Of a DNA stretch of 64,000 bases, positions 22,868 through 30,874 are shown in pieces. The notes beneath the pieces are model-generated. The model was given only the letters and a program-made list of their open reading frames with translations, searched no databases and was not told the origin of the DNA. Both the position numbers and the translations under genes were made by a program. The number at the start of each line of letters is the position of its first letter. The first letter of the stretch is position 1. The stretch spans positions 1 to 64,000 of the forward strand of contig RQAP01000047.1 in NCBI GenBank assembly GCA_008671135.1, in the 5' to 3' direction. The stretch comes from Collinsella aerofaciens (GTDB lineage Bacteria; Actinomycetota; Coriobacteriia; Coriobacteriales; Coriobacteriaceae).

Positions 22868-24237
22868 TAGCGCGGCTCGCCCACAACGGAGCCGGACAAA
22901 TACCAGGTCTTGGCAACGTCAACGTCAACATCAACGATCTTGCCAACAAGCTGATCGATGCTGTAACCCTCGGGGATAGGCGCATGCATGGTCTGATTCT
23001 TGGGACTCTTGCCCAGCAGGACCGCGTCGTTCTTTTTACTCGTTCCCTCAATGAGCGCCGGAACCACAGTATGAAGTTCACCCTGGTTATACTCATGTGC
23101 CGTGGTCTCGATAACCTTAACCAGGCGGTTGAAACGCCCGAGAATAACCTCATGCGGCGTAGGATCGTCAATCTCTGCGGCCGGGGTACCGGCGCGCTTG
23201 GAATAGATGAAGGTATAGGCCTGGGCATAGCGGACCGTCTCGGCAAGTGAAAGCGTCTGCTCAAAGTCTTCTTCAGTCTCGCCCGGGAAGCCAACGATAA
23301 TGTCAGTCGAGAGCGCGATATCGGGCATGCGGTTGCGAATGCGATCGACCAGGCCCAGATAGTCCTCGCGTGTATAACGGCGATTCATCTCTTTGAGGAT
23401 CCGCGTCGAACCTGACTGGACGGCCAGGTGCAGCTGCGGCATAACAGCAGGCGTCTCGGCCATGGCGTCGATGGTCTCGGGCAGCAGATCCTTGGGATGC
23501 GAAGACGTAAAGAAGATGCGCTCCACACCCGTATCGCCCACGGCACGCAGCAAATCGGCAAAACGCGGCTTGCCAAACAGATCGCGACCATATGAGTTAA
23601 CGTTTTGGCCCAGCAGCGTAATCTCACGCACGCCCTGGCGCACCAAACCGGTCACCTCGTCGACAATCTCCTCGAAGGAGCGGCTCTTTTCGCGACCGCG
23701 CACGTACGGAACGATGCAATAGGTACAGAAATTATTGCAGCCCGTCATGATGGGCACCCAAGCGTGATACTGGGTCTCGCGATGCCACGGCATGCTCATG
23801 GCATCCGTATCCTCATGCTCATTGGTGCGGATATGATGCTTGCCATCAAGGAACGCCTCGGCAATGAGCTCTGCCACATGTGCGATGGAATGCGTACCAA
23901 AGATGACATTGACGTTATCGACGTTGGTGAGCAGGCCCTCGCCATCGCGCTGCGCGATGCAACCACCAACGGCAACCACACGCTTGCCCGAAGGCGAAGG
24001 CGGCAGGCTTTTACAGGAATTGCACTGGCCGTACAGGCGAGTATCGGCGGCCTCACGCACACAGCATGTCATGAAGACAACGATATCGGCATGCTCGGGA
24101 TCGAGCGCCATGAGACAGCCATACGAATCAAGCAGACCGCTCACGCGCTCGGAATCGTGCTGATTCATCTGGCAGCCAAAGGTGCGGATAAAGTAGGTTT
24201 TACCGGCAAGAATATCGCGTACGGAACGCTGGTCCAT
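22867..24237 (-). CDS. miaB: tRNA-2-methylthio-N6-dimethylallyladenosine synthase
   Basis: A 456-residue radical SAM methylthiotransferase acting on i6A37 of tRNA. The N-terminal UPF0004 domain has three cluster cysteines (TFGCQMNQ, MTCCVRE, GGCIAQ). The radical SAM motif is CNNFCTYC (MTGCNNFCTYCIVPY). A C-terminal TRAM domain closes the protein. The ATG at 24237 was chosen because AGGA lies 9 bases upstream; about 65 upstream codons are not family-like. It is one of three methylthiotransferases in the window (with rimO and mtaB). Confidence 0.94.
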   Translation of the reverse strand: MDQRSVRDILAGKTYFIRTFGCQMNQHDSERVSGLLDSYGCLMALDPEHADIVVFMTCCVREAADTRLYGQCNSCKSLPPSPSGKRVVAVGGCIAQRDGEGLLTNVDNVNVIFGTHSIAHVAELIAEAFLDGKHHIRTNEHEDTDAMSMPWHRETQYHAWVPIMTGCNNFCTYCIVPYVRGREKSRSFEEIVDEVTGLVRQGVREITLLGQNVNSYGRDLFGKPRFADLLRAVGDTGVERIFFTSSHPKDLLPETIDAMAETPAVMPQLHLAVQSGSTRILKEMNRRYTREDYLGLVDRIRNRMPDIALSTDIIVGFPGETEEDFEQTLSLAETVRYAQAYTFIYSKRAGTPAAEIDDPTPHEVILGRFNRLVKVIETTAHEYNQGELHTVVPALIEGTSKKNDAVLLGKSPKNQTMHAPIPEGYSIDQLVGKIVDVDVDVAKTWYLSGSVVGEPR

Positions 24238-24286
24238 GTGCATAAGTCCTAACGATGGAAGGGAGGCGAATCGAGGCAAGCAGAAG

Positions 24287-24604
24287 CTATGCCACAGGCT
24301 TAACATCATCCATGACGACGTTATCCATAGCAGCCCGATTGATCTGGTGAACGTAGATAGAAAGGCGGATAGCCGTGCGCGACTCCCCGTTAATGAGGAT
24401 GTCGGAGAACACGGGCGCACAGGAAATATCAAAACCGGTTGGAATCAAAAAACCGCGCGCGATAGCAACGGCCTTAATGGCCTGGTTGACAGCACCGGCA
24501 CCGACACACTGGATGTTGACGGGCACACCATCCTTGACCATGCCGGCGATGGCGCCGGCAACGGACGCGGGCGATGATTTGCTTGATACCTTCAGGCAAT
24601 CCAT
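24287..24604 (-). CDS. spoVS: Stage V sporulation protein S-like (SpoVS)
   Basis: A 105-residue small Alba-like fold protein. The SpoVS pattern is clear: LKVSSKSSPASVAGAIAG, then VGAGAVNQAIKAVAIARG and a C-terminal SIYVHQI extension. The start follows GCAGGAG. In Bacillus it affects sporulation, but it is widespread in non-sporulating bacteria and often sits beside rny, as here. A nucleic-acid-binding role is likely but not proven. Confidence 0.85.
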   Translation of the reverse strand: MDCLKVSSKSSPASVAGAIAGMVKDGVPVNIQCVGAGAVNQAIKAVAIARGFLIPTGFDISCAPVFSDILINGESRTAIRLSIYVHQINRAAMDNVVMDDVKPVA

Positions 24605-24678
24605 GAAGAAACTCCTGCGTTTAAAAGTACGTTTTAACTGCAATAACTGTATCGTACCGAGTGGACTCGGTAAAGGCA

Positions 24679-25764
24679 CTATTCCTCTTTGGCAAGATCG
24701 AATGTCACGGTGATTCGATCACGCGAAACGCGAATCTTTGGGTCGCCGCAAAGGTTGAGATAGTACCGGGCGGCAAGGTCATTAAAGTCGCGCTCCACAG
24801 CACGCGAAAACTGTGCCATGTCATCCTTGGCAATACGTAGCCCACGACGATCCTTCGCGAGATCGACAGGAGCCGGCGCATGCGAGGATGAGTCACGCTC
24901 GCGCAGCAGACGCGCAGTCACACCGCGAACGGGCTTAATCTGCCCTGCCAAAATGCGATGGGCCGTGCGCTCGGACATTTCAAGACCCAAACCCGAACAA
25001 ATACGGATAAAGTCCTCGGCATCAGAGGCAAGGCCTAGACGATCAACAACCGGAAGCTCGCTCTCGTCATCAATGAACAGGAGACGCGACGTATCGAGCC
25101 GACTTGACGCCTGAGCATAAAGGGTCGCGGCAATCTCAGACGGAGAACCAAGATAGACATCGCAACCACGCAACTCCTCGAGCGCAAACTCACAAGCAGC
25201 GCGAATAATATTATGCGGGCCCCGAGCACAGACATAACGTCCGTCCTCATCCTTGACGGCCTGGGGCCAGCTGGACTGATCGGCACGCTCACTGAGGCGG
25301 TCGGCCGCAACGCTCACCTTAAAGGCTGAACCAAGATCGACACCGGACGTAACCACACGGGCCTCGTCGGTGTTCTGCTTGATCGAAAACAATGCCATGC
25401 CACGACCGTGAACGCCCCAACGGTCCATCTTCATGCTCTCGAGCTTGGAGGTAACACGGGCATCGAAGATTCGCTCTTGCATATCTTGCGGAACGCCCGA
25501 ACCGTTATCCAGAAAGACAAGCGTGCGGACGCCATCTTCCTTGGTCGTAGCGAGATAGACTTTGTCGGCGCCAGCATCGCGAGCATTACGGAGCATTTCA
25601 ATGACGATATCCTCGACATGCTGAATGTCGTGCTTTGCCTGGCGCCTCTCGGCCTCCGAAACGCGGAGGCGGACATAACCCTCGCCAAGGTTCTCCTCGA
25701 CGCGAAGGTTGCCCTCCCCCGACATCGACGCGATAAATGAGATGAGCTCGTTCGCGTCGCTCAT
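24679..25764 (-). CDS. GHKL-fold ATPase of unknown role, rny neighbour
   Basis: A 361-residue protein with an N-terminal GHKL (MutL/Hsp90/histidine-kinase-like) ATP-binding domain. The N-box is VIEMLRNARDAGADKVYL, the G1 box FLDNGSGVP, and the G2-like region GVHGRGMALFSI. No kinase dimerisation domain or transmembrane part is seen; the C-terminal half is unfamiliar. It starts one base after the rny gene ends and precedes spoVS, so the three form a unit. The activity is not known; a role with RNase Y is only inferred from position. Confidence 0.72.
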   Translation of the reverse strand: MSDANELISFIASMSGEGNLRVEENLGEGYVRLRVSEAERRQAKHDIQHVEDIVIEMLRNARDAGADKVYLATTKEDGVRTLVFLDNGSGVPQDMQERIFDARVTSKLESMKMDRWGVHGRGMALFSIKQNTDEARVVTSGVDLGSAFKVSVAADRLSERADQSSWPQAVKDEDGRYVCARGPHNIIRAACEFALEELRGCDVYLGSPSEIAATLYAQASSRLDTSRLLFIDDESELPVVDRLGLASDAEDFIRICSGLGLEMSERTAHRILAGQIKPVRGVTARLLRERDSSSHAPAPVDLAKDRRGLRIAKDDMAQFSRAVERDFNDLAARYYLNLCGDPKIRVSRDRITVTFDLAKEE

Positions 25765-25765
25765 G

Positions 25766-27316
25766 TTATTTAGCGATATCGACAGCGCGGCTCTCGCGAA
25801 TCACGACGACGCGCACCTGACCGGGATACTCCATCTCTTCCTCGATCTGATGGGCGATATCGTGAGCCAGGACCGTGGACTGGGCATCGGAGATCTTGTC
25901 CGGCTGAACCATGACGTGGACCTCGCGACCAGCCTGCATGGCATAGGTACGCTCGACGCCATCATGGGAGTTGGCGATCTCCTCGAGCTTCTCAAGACGC
26001 TTGATGTAGTTCTCGGCAGACTCGCGACGGGCACCGGGGCGAGAGGCAGAGACAGCATCGGCGGCCTGTACCAGGACATCGAGCACCGTGTTGGGGTCGA
26101 CGTCGGCATGGTGAGCCTCGATAGCGTGGACGATAACGGGCTTCTCGCCATAACGGCGGGCAAGCTCGGCGCCGATGACGGCATGCGGGCCCTCGACGTC
26201 ATGGTCGATTGCCTTGCCCAGGTCGTGCAGCAGGCCGGCGCGCTTGGCGGTCACAACGTCCAGGCCAAGCTCGGAAGCCATCACGCCGCACAGGTCAGAG
26301 ACTTCGAGGGAGTGCTGAAGCACGTTCTGACCAAACGAGGTACGGTAGCGCAGGGCACCAAGGGTCTTGACGATCTCGGGATGCAGGTCGTGGATGCCGG
26401 TATCGAAGGCAGCCTGCTCGCCAGCCTCGCGCACGCGCTGCTGAACCAGGTCGGCAGCCTTGTGATACATCTCCTCGATGCGGGCGGGGTGAATGCGGCC
26501 GTCGGCGATGAGGTTCTCGAGGGCAACACGGGCGGTCTCACGACGGACCGGGTCGAAGCTCGAAAGAACGACAGTCTCGGGCGTGTCGTCGATCACGAGG
26601 TTGACGCCGGAAACCTGCTCGAAGGTCCGGATGTTGCGACCCTCGCGACCGATGATACGGCCCTTGAGGTCATCAGAGGGAATGTGCACGGAGGTAACGG
26701 TGACCTCGGCTGTGTGGTCGGCAGCGCAGCGCTGAATCGCCAGGGACAGAATCTCCTGGGCGGTCTTGTGGCACTCGGCGCGAACCTGCTGCTCGGACTC
26801 GCGAATGATCGTGGCAGCCTCGTGGGTGACCTCGCCGCGAACCTTATCGAGGAGCTCCTTGTGGGCGTCCTCGCGGGTCAGGTCGGCGATACGCTCGAGC
26901 TCAGAGGTCTGCTTGGCGCAGAGCTCCTCGAGCTCGCGGGAGCGCTTCTCGACCTGACCGGCCTGGCTGGACAGCTGGTGCTCACGCTTGTCGAGAGCGT
27001 CGTTTCGGCGATCAAGGGACTCCTCGCGCTGCATCACACGGTTCTCGAGCGTACGAATCTCGCTCTTACGCTGCTTATCCTCGGCCTCGGCGGCCTGCTT
27101 GTTCTTGATGATCTCCTCTTTAGCCTCGAGCAGAGCCTCTTTTTTGAGGGTCTCGGCCTGACGCTTAGCATCACCGATCAGGGACTCAGCCTGTGCGTGT
27201 GCCGACTGGATCTTTTCGTCGGCCTCGTGAAGACTACCCTGCTTGGCGGTGCGCATGTAGGCAATGGCGGCGATGGCACCCAAAACGATGCCAACGAGCG
27301 CTGCGATGATAGGCAT
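25766..27316 (-). CDS. rny: Ribonuclease Y
   Basis: A 516-residue membrane-anchored endoribonuclease that starts mRNA decay. An N-terminal helix (3-22) is followed by a long charged coiled coil (~30-200), a KH domain (IPSDDLKGRIIGREGRNIR) and an HD domain with the HD motif in LLHDLGKAIDHD and EAHHAD. The ATG at 27316 is placed 5 bases after AAGGAG; a GTG two codons earlier overlaps that site. A strong promoter lies at 27483-27511, leaving a ~160-base leader with a hairpin. RNase J and PNPase are also in the window. Confidence 0.96.
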   Translation of the reverse strand: MPIIAALVGIVLGAIAAIAYMRTAKQGSLHEADEKIQSAHAQAESLIGDAKRQAETLKKEALLEAKEEIIKNKQAAEAEDKQRKSEIRTLENRVMQREESLDRRNDALDKREHQLSSQAGQVEKRSRELEELCAKQTSELERIADLTREDAHKELLDKVRGEVTHEAATIIRESEQQVRAECHKTAQEILSLAIQRCAADHTAEVTVTSVHIPSDDLKGRIIGREGRNIRTFEQVSGVNLVIDDTPETVVLSSFDPVRRETARVALENLIADGRIHPARIEEMYHKAADLVQQRVREAGEQAAFDTGIHDLHPEIVKTLGALRYRTSFGQNVLQHSLEVSDLCGVMASELGLDVVTAKRAGLLHDLGKAIDHDVEGPHAVIGAELARRYGEKPVIVHAIEAHHADVDPNTVLDVLVQAADAVSASRPGARRESAENYIKRLEKLEEIANSHDGVERTYAMQAGREVHVMVQPDKISDAQSTVLAHDIAHQIEEEMEYPGQVRVVVIRESRAVDIAK

Positions 27317-27573
27317 GCTCACTCCTTTTTATGGATTCGTTACACAACAAAGCGAACCGTCCTTACGAACGGCTCGCGACATTTGAGTAATATGGGCGCA
27401 GCTTATGCGGGTCGGATACAGATAAACATATAAACAAACTCATCACAGATGAGCACATATCACAAAGCAAATGACAGTGTTTATCGTACGTTGAACCACA
27501 ACAACTGTCAAATAAATGACCCCGGCACGGCGGCTAAAACGCGGTGAACGGCAGGGTCACAAAACGCATACGC
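27317..27573. other. rny leader and recX-rny intergenic region
   Basis: It contains the rny promoter, a 9-bp leader hairpin with one A-C mismatch (27352-27360 with 27369-27377, followed on the minus strand by a T-rich stretch) and a GC-rich palindrome (about 27518-27558) after recX that may be its terminator. No gene is seen. Confidence 0.6.
27483..27511 (-). promoter_or_regulatory. Promoter of rny
   Basis: On the minus strand TTGACA (27506-27511), 17 bases, then TACGAT (27483-27488) form a near-consensus housekeeping promoter. The predicted leader is about 160 bases, long enough for autoregulation. Confidence 0.75.
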
Positions 27574-28266
27574 CTAAACCGCACATTCCTCGCGTTCGGC
27601 ATCGAGACGTGCCTTAACGGCATCGGCGGCGATGTGATACGAGAAGCCCTTGCCCATCAAAAACCGAACCAGTTTTTCGAATCCGCGCGTCTCTGGAACA
27701 CGCCGCTTGGCGAGCAGGGCTGACGCACGCGCCAAATCGTCTTCGACGGCAAAATAATCCTCGGGATAACCGGGAATGTCATCGAGCACGACATGACGGC
27801 GCTTGAGCTCGGTCTCGATTTTGCGCTGTCCCCAACCGCGCCGCTTGCGCTCCTCGATAAAGTACGAGCAAAAGCGGTTGTCGTCTAAAAAGTGATACTC
27901 GGTGGCGCGCTCGACGGCGAAATCGATCGCGGGCTGGTGAAAGCCGTAGCGAGCCAGCTTGTCACGGACCTCACCCGTCGCATGGTCGCGGCGCGATAGC
28001 ATCTCGGTCACCATGGTAAGTGCACATTTACGCTCGATGAGCTGCACCGCCTCACGAAAGTTGTCCCAATCACAGGGAAGATCGGGGCGGTTTTTGACAT
28101 ACAGCCGCGCGACCCGCACGGGAATCCAAATGGACCGCTCAAAACCGCCCTCAAGCTCACAATCGATATGTGCGCAAGGCTTTTTGGACGCATACCCGCT
28201 CGAGAACGAGGAGGCCGCCTTCTTATCGGGAAAGACGACCGTGGCCTCGGTCACCGTATACGACAT
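27574..28266 (-). CDS. recX: RecX regulatory protein
   Basis: A 230-residue RecA modulator. The C-terminal RecX three-helix repeats are visible (LSRRDHATGEVRDKLARYGF, YFIEERKRRGWGQRKIETEL, KLVRFLMGKGFSYHIAADAV). It has an N-terminal ~75-residue extension. It starts 12 bases after recA, so it is in the same SOS-controlled operon and would limit RecA filament activity. Confidence 0.93.
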   Translation of the reverse strand: MSYTVTEATVVFPDKKAASSFSSGYASKKPCAHIDCELEGGFERSIWIPVRVARLYVKNRPDLPCDWDNFREAVQLIERKCALTMVTEMLSRRDHATGEVRDKLARYGFHQPAIDFAVERATEYHFLDDNRFCSYFIEERKRRGWGQRKIETELKRRHVVLDDIPGYPEDYFAVEDDLARASALLAKRRVPETRGFEKLVRFLMGKGFSYHIAADAVKARLDAEREECAV

Positions 28267-28277
28267 GAGCGTAACCG

Positions 28278-29426
28278 CTACTCGTCGTCATCATCGAGCA
28301 TGGCGGAACCATCGATGGCGTAAAGCTCGTCAAACTCCTCAGGCGCAGGCTGATCGGTCAGCTCGACCTCGGACGGAGCATCGTCATCAAACTCAAGTCC
28401 ACAGGCAAGGCGGACCTTATGCTCAATCTCGTCGGCACAATCGGGGTGTTCGCGCAGGAACGCCTTGGCGGCCTCGCGACCGTTGCCGAGCTTGTCCTCG
28501 CCATAGGCAAACCAGGAGCCCATCTTCTTGCAGATACCGCACTCGACAGCCATGTCCAGAATCGAGCCCTCCTTGGAGATGCCCGTACCGTACATGATGT
28601 CGAACTCAGCAGATCGGAACGGAGCTGCCACCTTGTTCTTAACGACCTTGGCGCGCACGCGGTTACCGATAACCTCGTCCTTAAGCTTAATGCTGTCGAT
28701 GCGGCGAATATCGATACGTACCGAAGAGAAGAACTTAAGGGCGCGGCCGCCCGTCGTGGTCTCGGGGTTGCCGAACATGACACCGATCTTCTCACGCAGC
28801 TGGTTAATGAAGATGCACGTCGTGTTGGACTTGGACAGCGAGCCGGCGAGCTTGCGGAGCGCCTGGCTCATCAGGCGAGCCTGAAGACCAACCGTAGTGT
28901 CGCCGATTTCTCCCTCGATCTCGGCACGCGGGGTCAGCGCGGCGACGGAGTCGACGACGATGGCATCGATGGCGCCGGAACGCACGAGCATGTCAACAAT
29001 CTCGAGCGCCTGCTCGCCCGTATCGGGCTGGGAAATGAGCACCTCGTCGATATCCACACCGATGCGCGCGGCATACGTGGGATCAAGCGCGTGCTCGGCA
29101 TCGATAAATGCCACAACGCCACCCATTGCCTGGGCCTCGGCCAGGATCTCGAGCGAAAGCGTCGTCTTACCGGAGGACTCAGGACCGTAAATCTCGACGA
29201 TACGGCCGCGCGGCACGCCGCCGATACCCAGCGCGGCATCGAGGGCCAGGGCGCCCGTGGGAATGGCCTCGACCTCGAGCTCGGGGCCACCGTCGCCGTA
29301 CCTCATGATGGAACCCTGGCCGAATTTCTTCTCGATCTCGGCCTTGGTGGTGGCGATCATCTCATCGCGCTCTTTACCCGTCGTGCGAGCATGAACGGTA
29401 CGTACGGGACCTGAATTCTTGGCCAT
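28278..29426 (-). CDS. recA: Recombinase RecA
   Basis: A 382-residue recombinase. Walker A is GPESSGKTT (81-89); Walker B, the L1/L2 DNA loops (FINQLREKIGVMFGNPETTT) and the Asp/Glu-rich C-terminal tail are all present. The start follows AGAGGAGGG; seven upstream codons were excluded. Upstream are an SOS box (29465-29478) and five phased ACCAAA repeats (29527-29577) also seen before comEA. RecA therefore probably responds both to DNA damage and to a competence-type signal. Confidence 0.98.
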   Translation of the reverse strand: MAKNSGPVRTVHARTTGKERDEMIATTKAEIEKKFGQGSIMRYGDGGPELEVEAIPTGALALDAALGIGGVPRGRIVEIYGPESSGKTTLSLEILAEAQAMGGVVAFIDAEHALDPTYAARIGVDIDEVLISQPDTGEQALEIVDMLVRSGAIDAIVVDSVAALTPRAEIEGEIGDTTVGLQARLMSQALRKLAGSLSKSNTTCIFINQLREKIGVMFGNPETTTGGRALKFFSSVRIDIRRIDSIKLKDEVIGNRVRAKVVKNKVAAPFRSAEFDIMYGTGISKEGSILDMAVECGICKKMGSWFAYGEDKLGNGREAAKAFLREHPDCADEIEHKVRLACGLEFDDDAPSEVELTDQPAPEEFDELYAIDGSAMLDDDDE

Positions 29427-29464
29427 GAATAGCCCTCCTCTTAACAACCTGCATCGATAATAAA

Positions 29465-29478
29465 CGAACGGCTGTTCG
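29465..29478. promoter_or_regulatory. SOS box upstream of recA
   Basis: CGAACGGCTGTTCG is a perfect CGAAC-N4-GTTCG LexA site, just downstream of a candidate -10 (TATGAT on the minus strand, 29498-29503). Confidence 0.92.
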
Positions 29479-29526
29479 TGGTCAACCGTTCAGGCCAATC
29501 ATATGCAGGCGGTCTTTCCAAAACCC

Positions 29527-29577
29527 AACCAAACGCCGACCAAACACTGACCAAATACTTGACCACAAAGGACCAAA
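29527..29577. promoter_or_regulatory. Phased GACCAAA repeats upstream of recA
   Basis: Copies start at 29527 (AACCAAA), 29538, 29549 (both GACCAAA), 29561 (GACCACA) and 29571 (GACCAAA), spaced 11, 11, 12 and 10 bases, so all face the same side of the helix. The two copies nearest the gene, AACCAAA-N4-GACCAAA, recur at 58324-58341 upstream of comEA. Confidence 0.75.
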
Positions 29578-29652
29578 TATGAACAAGGCAGGCAAAAATA
29601 CATCTACAACCAGCACAAACGCTAAATTTGTCAGAGGTCCCTATCTCCACAA

Positions 29653-29676
29653 TTAAGGGGCCCTAAGGCCCCTTAA
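29653..29676 (-). terminator. Terminator after cinA
   Basis: TTAAGGGGCC (29653-29662) and GGCCCCTTAA (29667-29676) form a perfect 10-bp stem directly after the cinA stop. Confidence 0.75.
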
Positions 29677-29683
29677 AACATGT

Positions 29684-30214
29684 CTATTCCATAGAGTTGA
29701 GCACAAGGGCAATGCGCCCCAATGCCTCCGCGACCGCATGGGCACGAACACACGAACGGTCGCCCTCATAGTGGCAGCGCACAGAGTCCACGACCGGCAC
29801 GCCCCCATCGGCGGAACGATGCGCCCAGCCAATATAGAAAGTGCCCGCCGGATCGTCCTCAGTGCCACCGCCGGGGCCGGCATAACCCGTTGCGCTCACT
29901 GCAATATCGCTCTGGTACAGCTCCAGCGAACCCACCGCCATCTCGCGCGCGGTCTGATGCGACACCGCGGTATAGCGGTCGAGCGTCTCCTGCTCAACAC
30001 CAAGAACGCGATGCTTAATCTCATCGCAGTAAGTCACCGCACCGCCACGCAACACCGCCGAGGCACCCGGGATATCGGCAATCGTCGATGCGATCATACC
30101 CGCCGTCAGCGACTCAGCCGTCGAAACCGTCACGCCCCGAGCGCTCGCGTGCTCGACAATATCGCGCGCCAGCTCCTCGTTATGTGCGGAAATCTGCTCA
30201 AAAGAGTCCGTCAT
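29684..30214 (-). CDS. cinA: CinA C-terminal domain protein (nicotinamide-nucleotide amidase)
   Basis: A 176-residue stand-alone CinA C-terminal (PncC) domain that deamidates NMN in pyridine-nucleotide recycling. Family motifs: VSTAESLTAGMIAS, GGAVTYCDEIKHRVLGV, SATGYAGPGGGTEDDPAGTF. The N-terminal COG1058 domain of longer CinA proteins is absent, which is common. It is last in the rnj-to-cinA operon and precedes recA, the classic cinA-recA order linked to competence. The ATG at 30214 is preferred, but a GTG two codons earlier is possible. Confidence 0.92.
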   Translation of the reverse strand: MTDSFEQISAHNEELARDIVEHASARGVTVSTAESLTAGMIASTIADIPGASAVLRGGAVTYCDEIKHRVLGVEQETLDRYTAVSHQTAREMAVGSLELYQSDIAVSATGYAGPGGGTEDDPAGTFYIGWAHRSADGGVPVVDSVRCHYEGDRSCVRAHAVAEALGRIALVLNSME

Positions 30215-30226
30215 ACCCACCAGGAC

Positions 30227-30865
30227 CTAGACCGAAAAGACGATCTTGCGGCAGTTCCAGAAGTACTGGGCGCCCGAGATAACGGTCAGGACAACGGCAA
30301 CGGCGTACAGGAAGCGCGACACCGAGTAGACGCCGAGCGTCAGCGCCACCGGGCCAAGGTGCAAGCCGGCCATAGCAAAAACGCACAGGTAACCGCAGAT
30401 GGAGACCATCGTGGTCGCCGTCTTGTACTTGCCGAGCTTATCGGCCGCAACGACCACACCGGCCGCACTCGCAACCATGCGTAGGGCGCTCACCAGCAGC
30501 TCGCGGAACAGGATAATAAACACGGACCACACGGTTACGGAGCCAAAATCCAAGAACAGCAGCAGGGCCGAGAACACCAGCAGCTTGTCGGCGATGGGGT
30601 CCAAGAACTTGCCGAAATCGGTGATCTCGTTGCGCGAGCGTGCCAGATAACCGTCGACCTTATCGGTGCACGACAGGATCACATACAGAATGAAGGCAGC
30701 GGCGGCGAGCGGACCGTCAAAGGTGCTCCAATCCGTACCGGCAACACTCGTGTGAGAAAGCGCCGACACGATCATGAACACCGGGATAAAGACGATGCGC
30801 ACGCACGTCACGATGTTGGCGGGCGTCCAGACACTCGTCAGTTCCTTATTGCTCTCGTTAGCCAC
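30227..30865 (-). CDS. pgsA: CDP-diacylglycerol-glycerol-3-phosphate 3-phosphatidyltransferase
   Basis: A 212-residue membrane enzyme making phosphatidylglycerol phosphate. The CDP-alcohol transferase motif reads D-x2-DG-x2-AR-x8-G-x3-D-x3-D (DKVDGYLARS, FGKFLDPIADK) within about five helices. Its place between rimO and cinA is the common pgsA-cinA-recA order, which makes it the likelier true PgsA of the two family members in the window. Confidence 0.9.
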   Translation of the reverse strand: MANESNKELTSVWTPANIVTCVRIVFIPVFMIVSALSHTSVAGTDWSTFDGPLAAAAFILYVILSCTDKVDGYLARSRNEITDFGKFLDPIADKLLVFSALLLFLDFGSVTVWSVFIILFRELLVSALRMVASAAGVVVAADKLGKYKTATTMVSICGYLCVFAMAGLHLGPVALTLGVYSVSRFLYAVAVVLTVISGAQYFWNCRKIVFSV

Positions 30866-30874
30866 GACGCTCTC

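Noticed and set aside
25709..27433. A very long open frame on the plus strand opposite rny
   Set aside because: It is an antisense by-product of GC-rich codon usage; it is Leu/Gly/Asp-rich without domains, while the minus strand encodes a textbook RNase Y. The same applies opposite pnp (39400-41682) and lepA (51857-53686).
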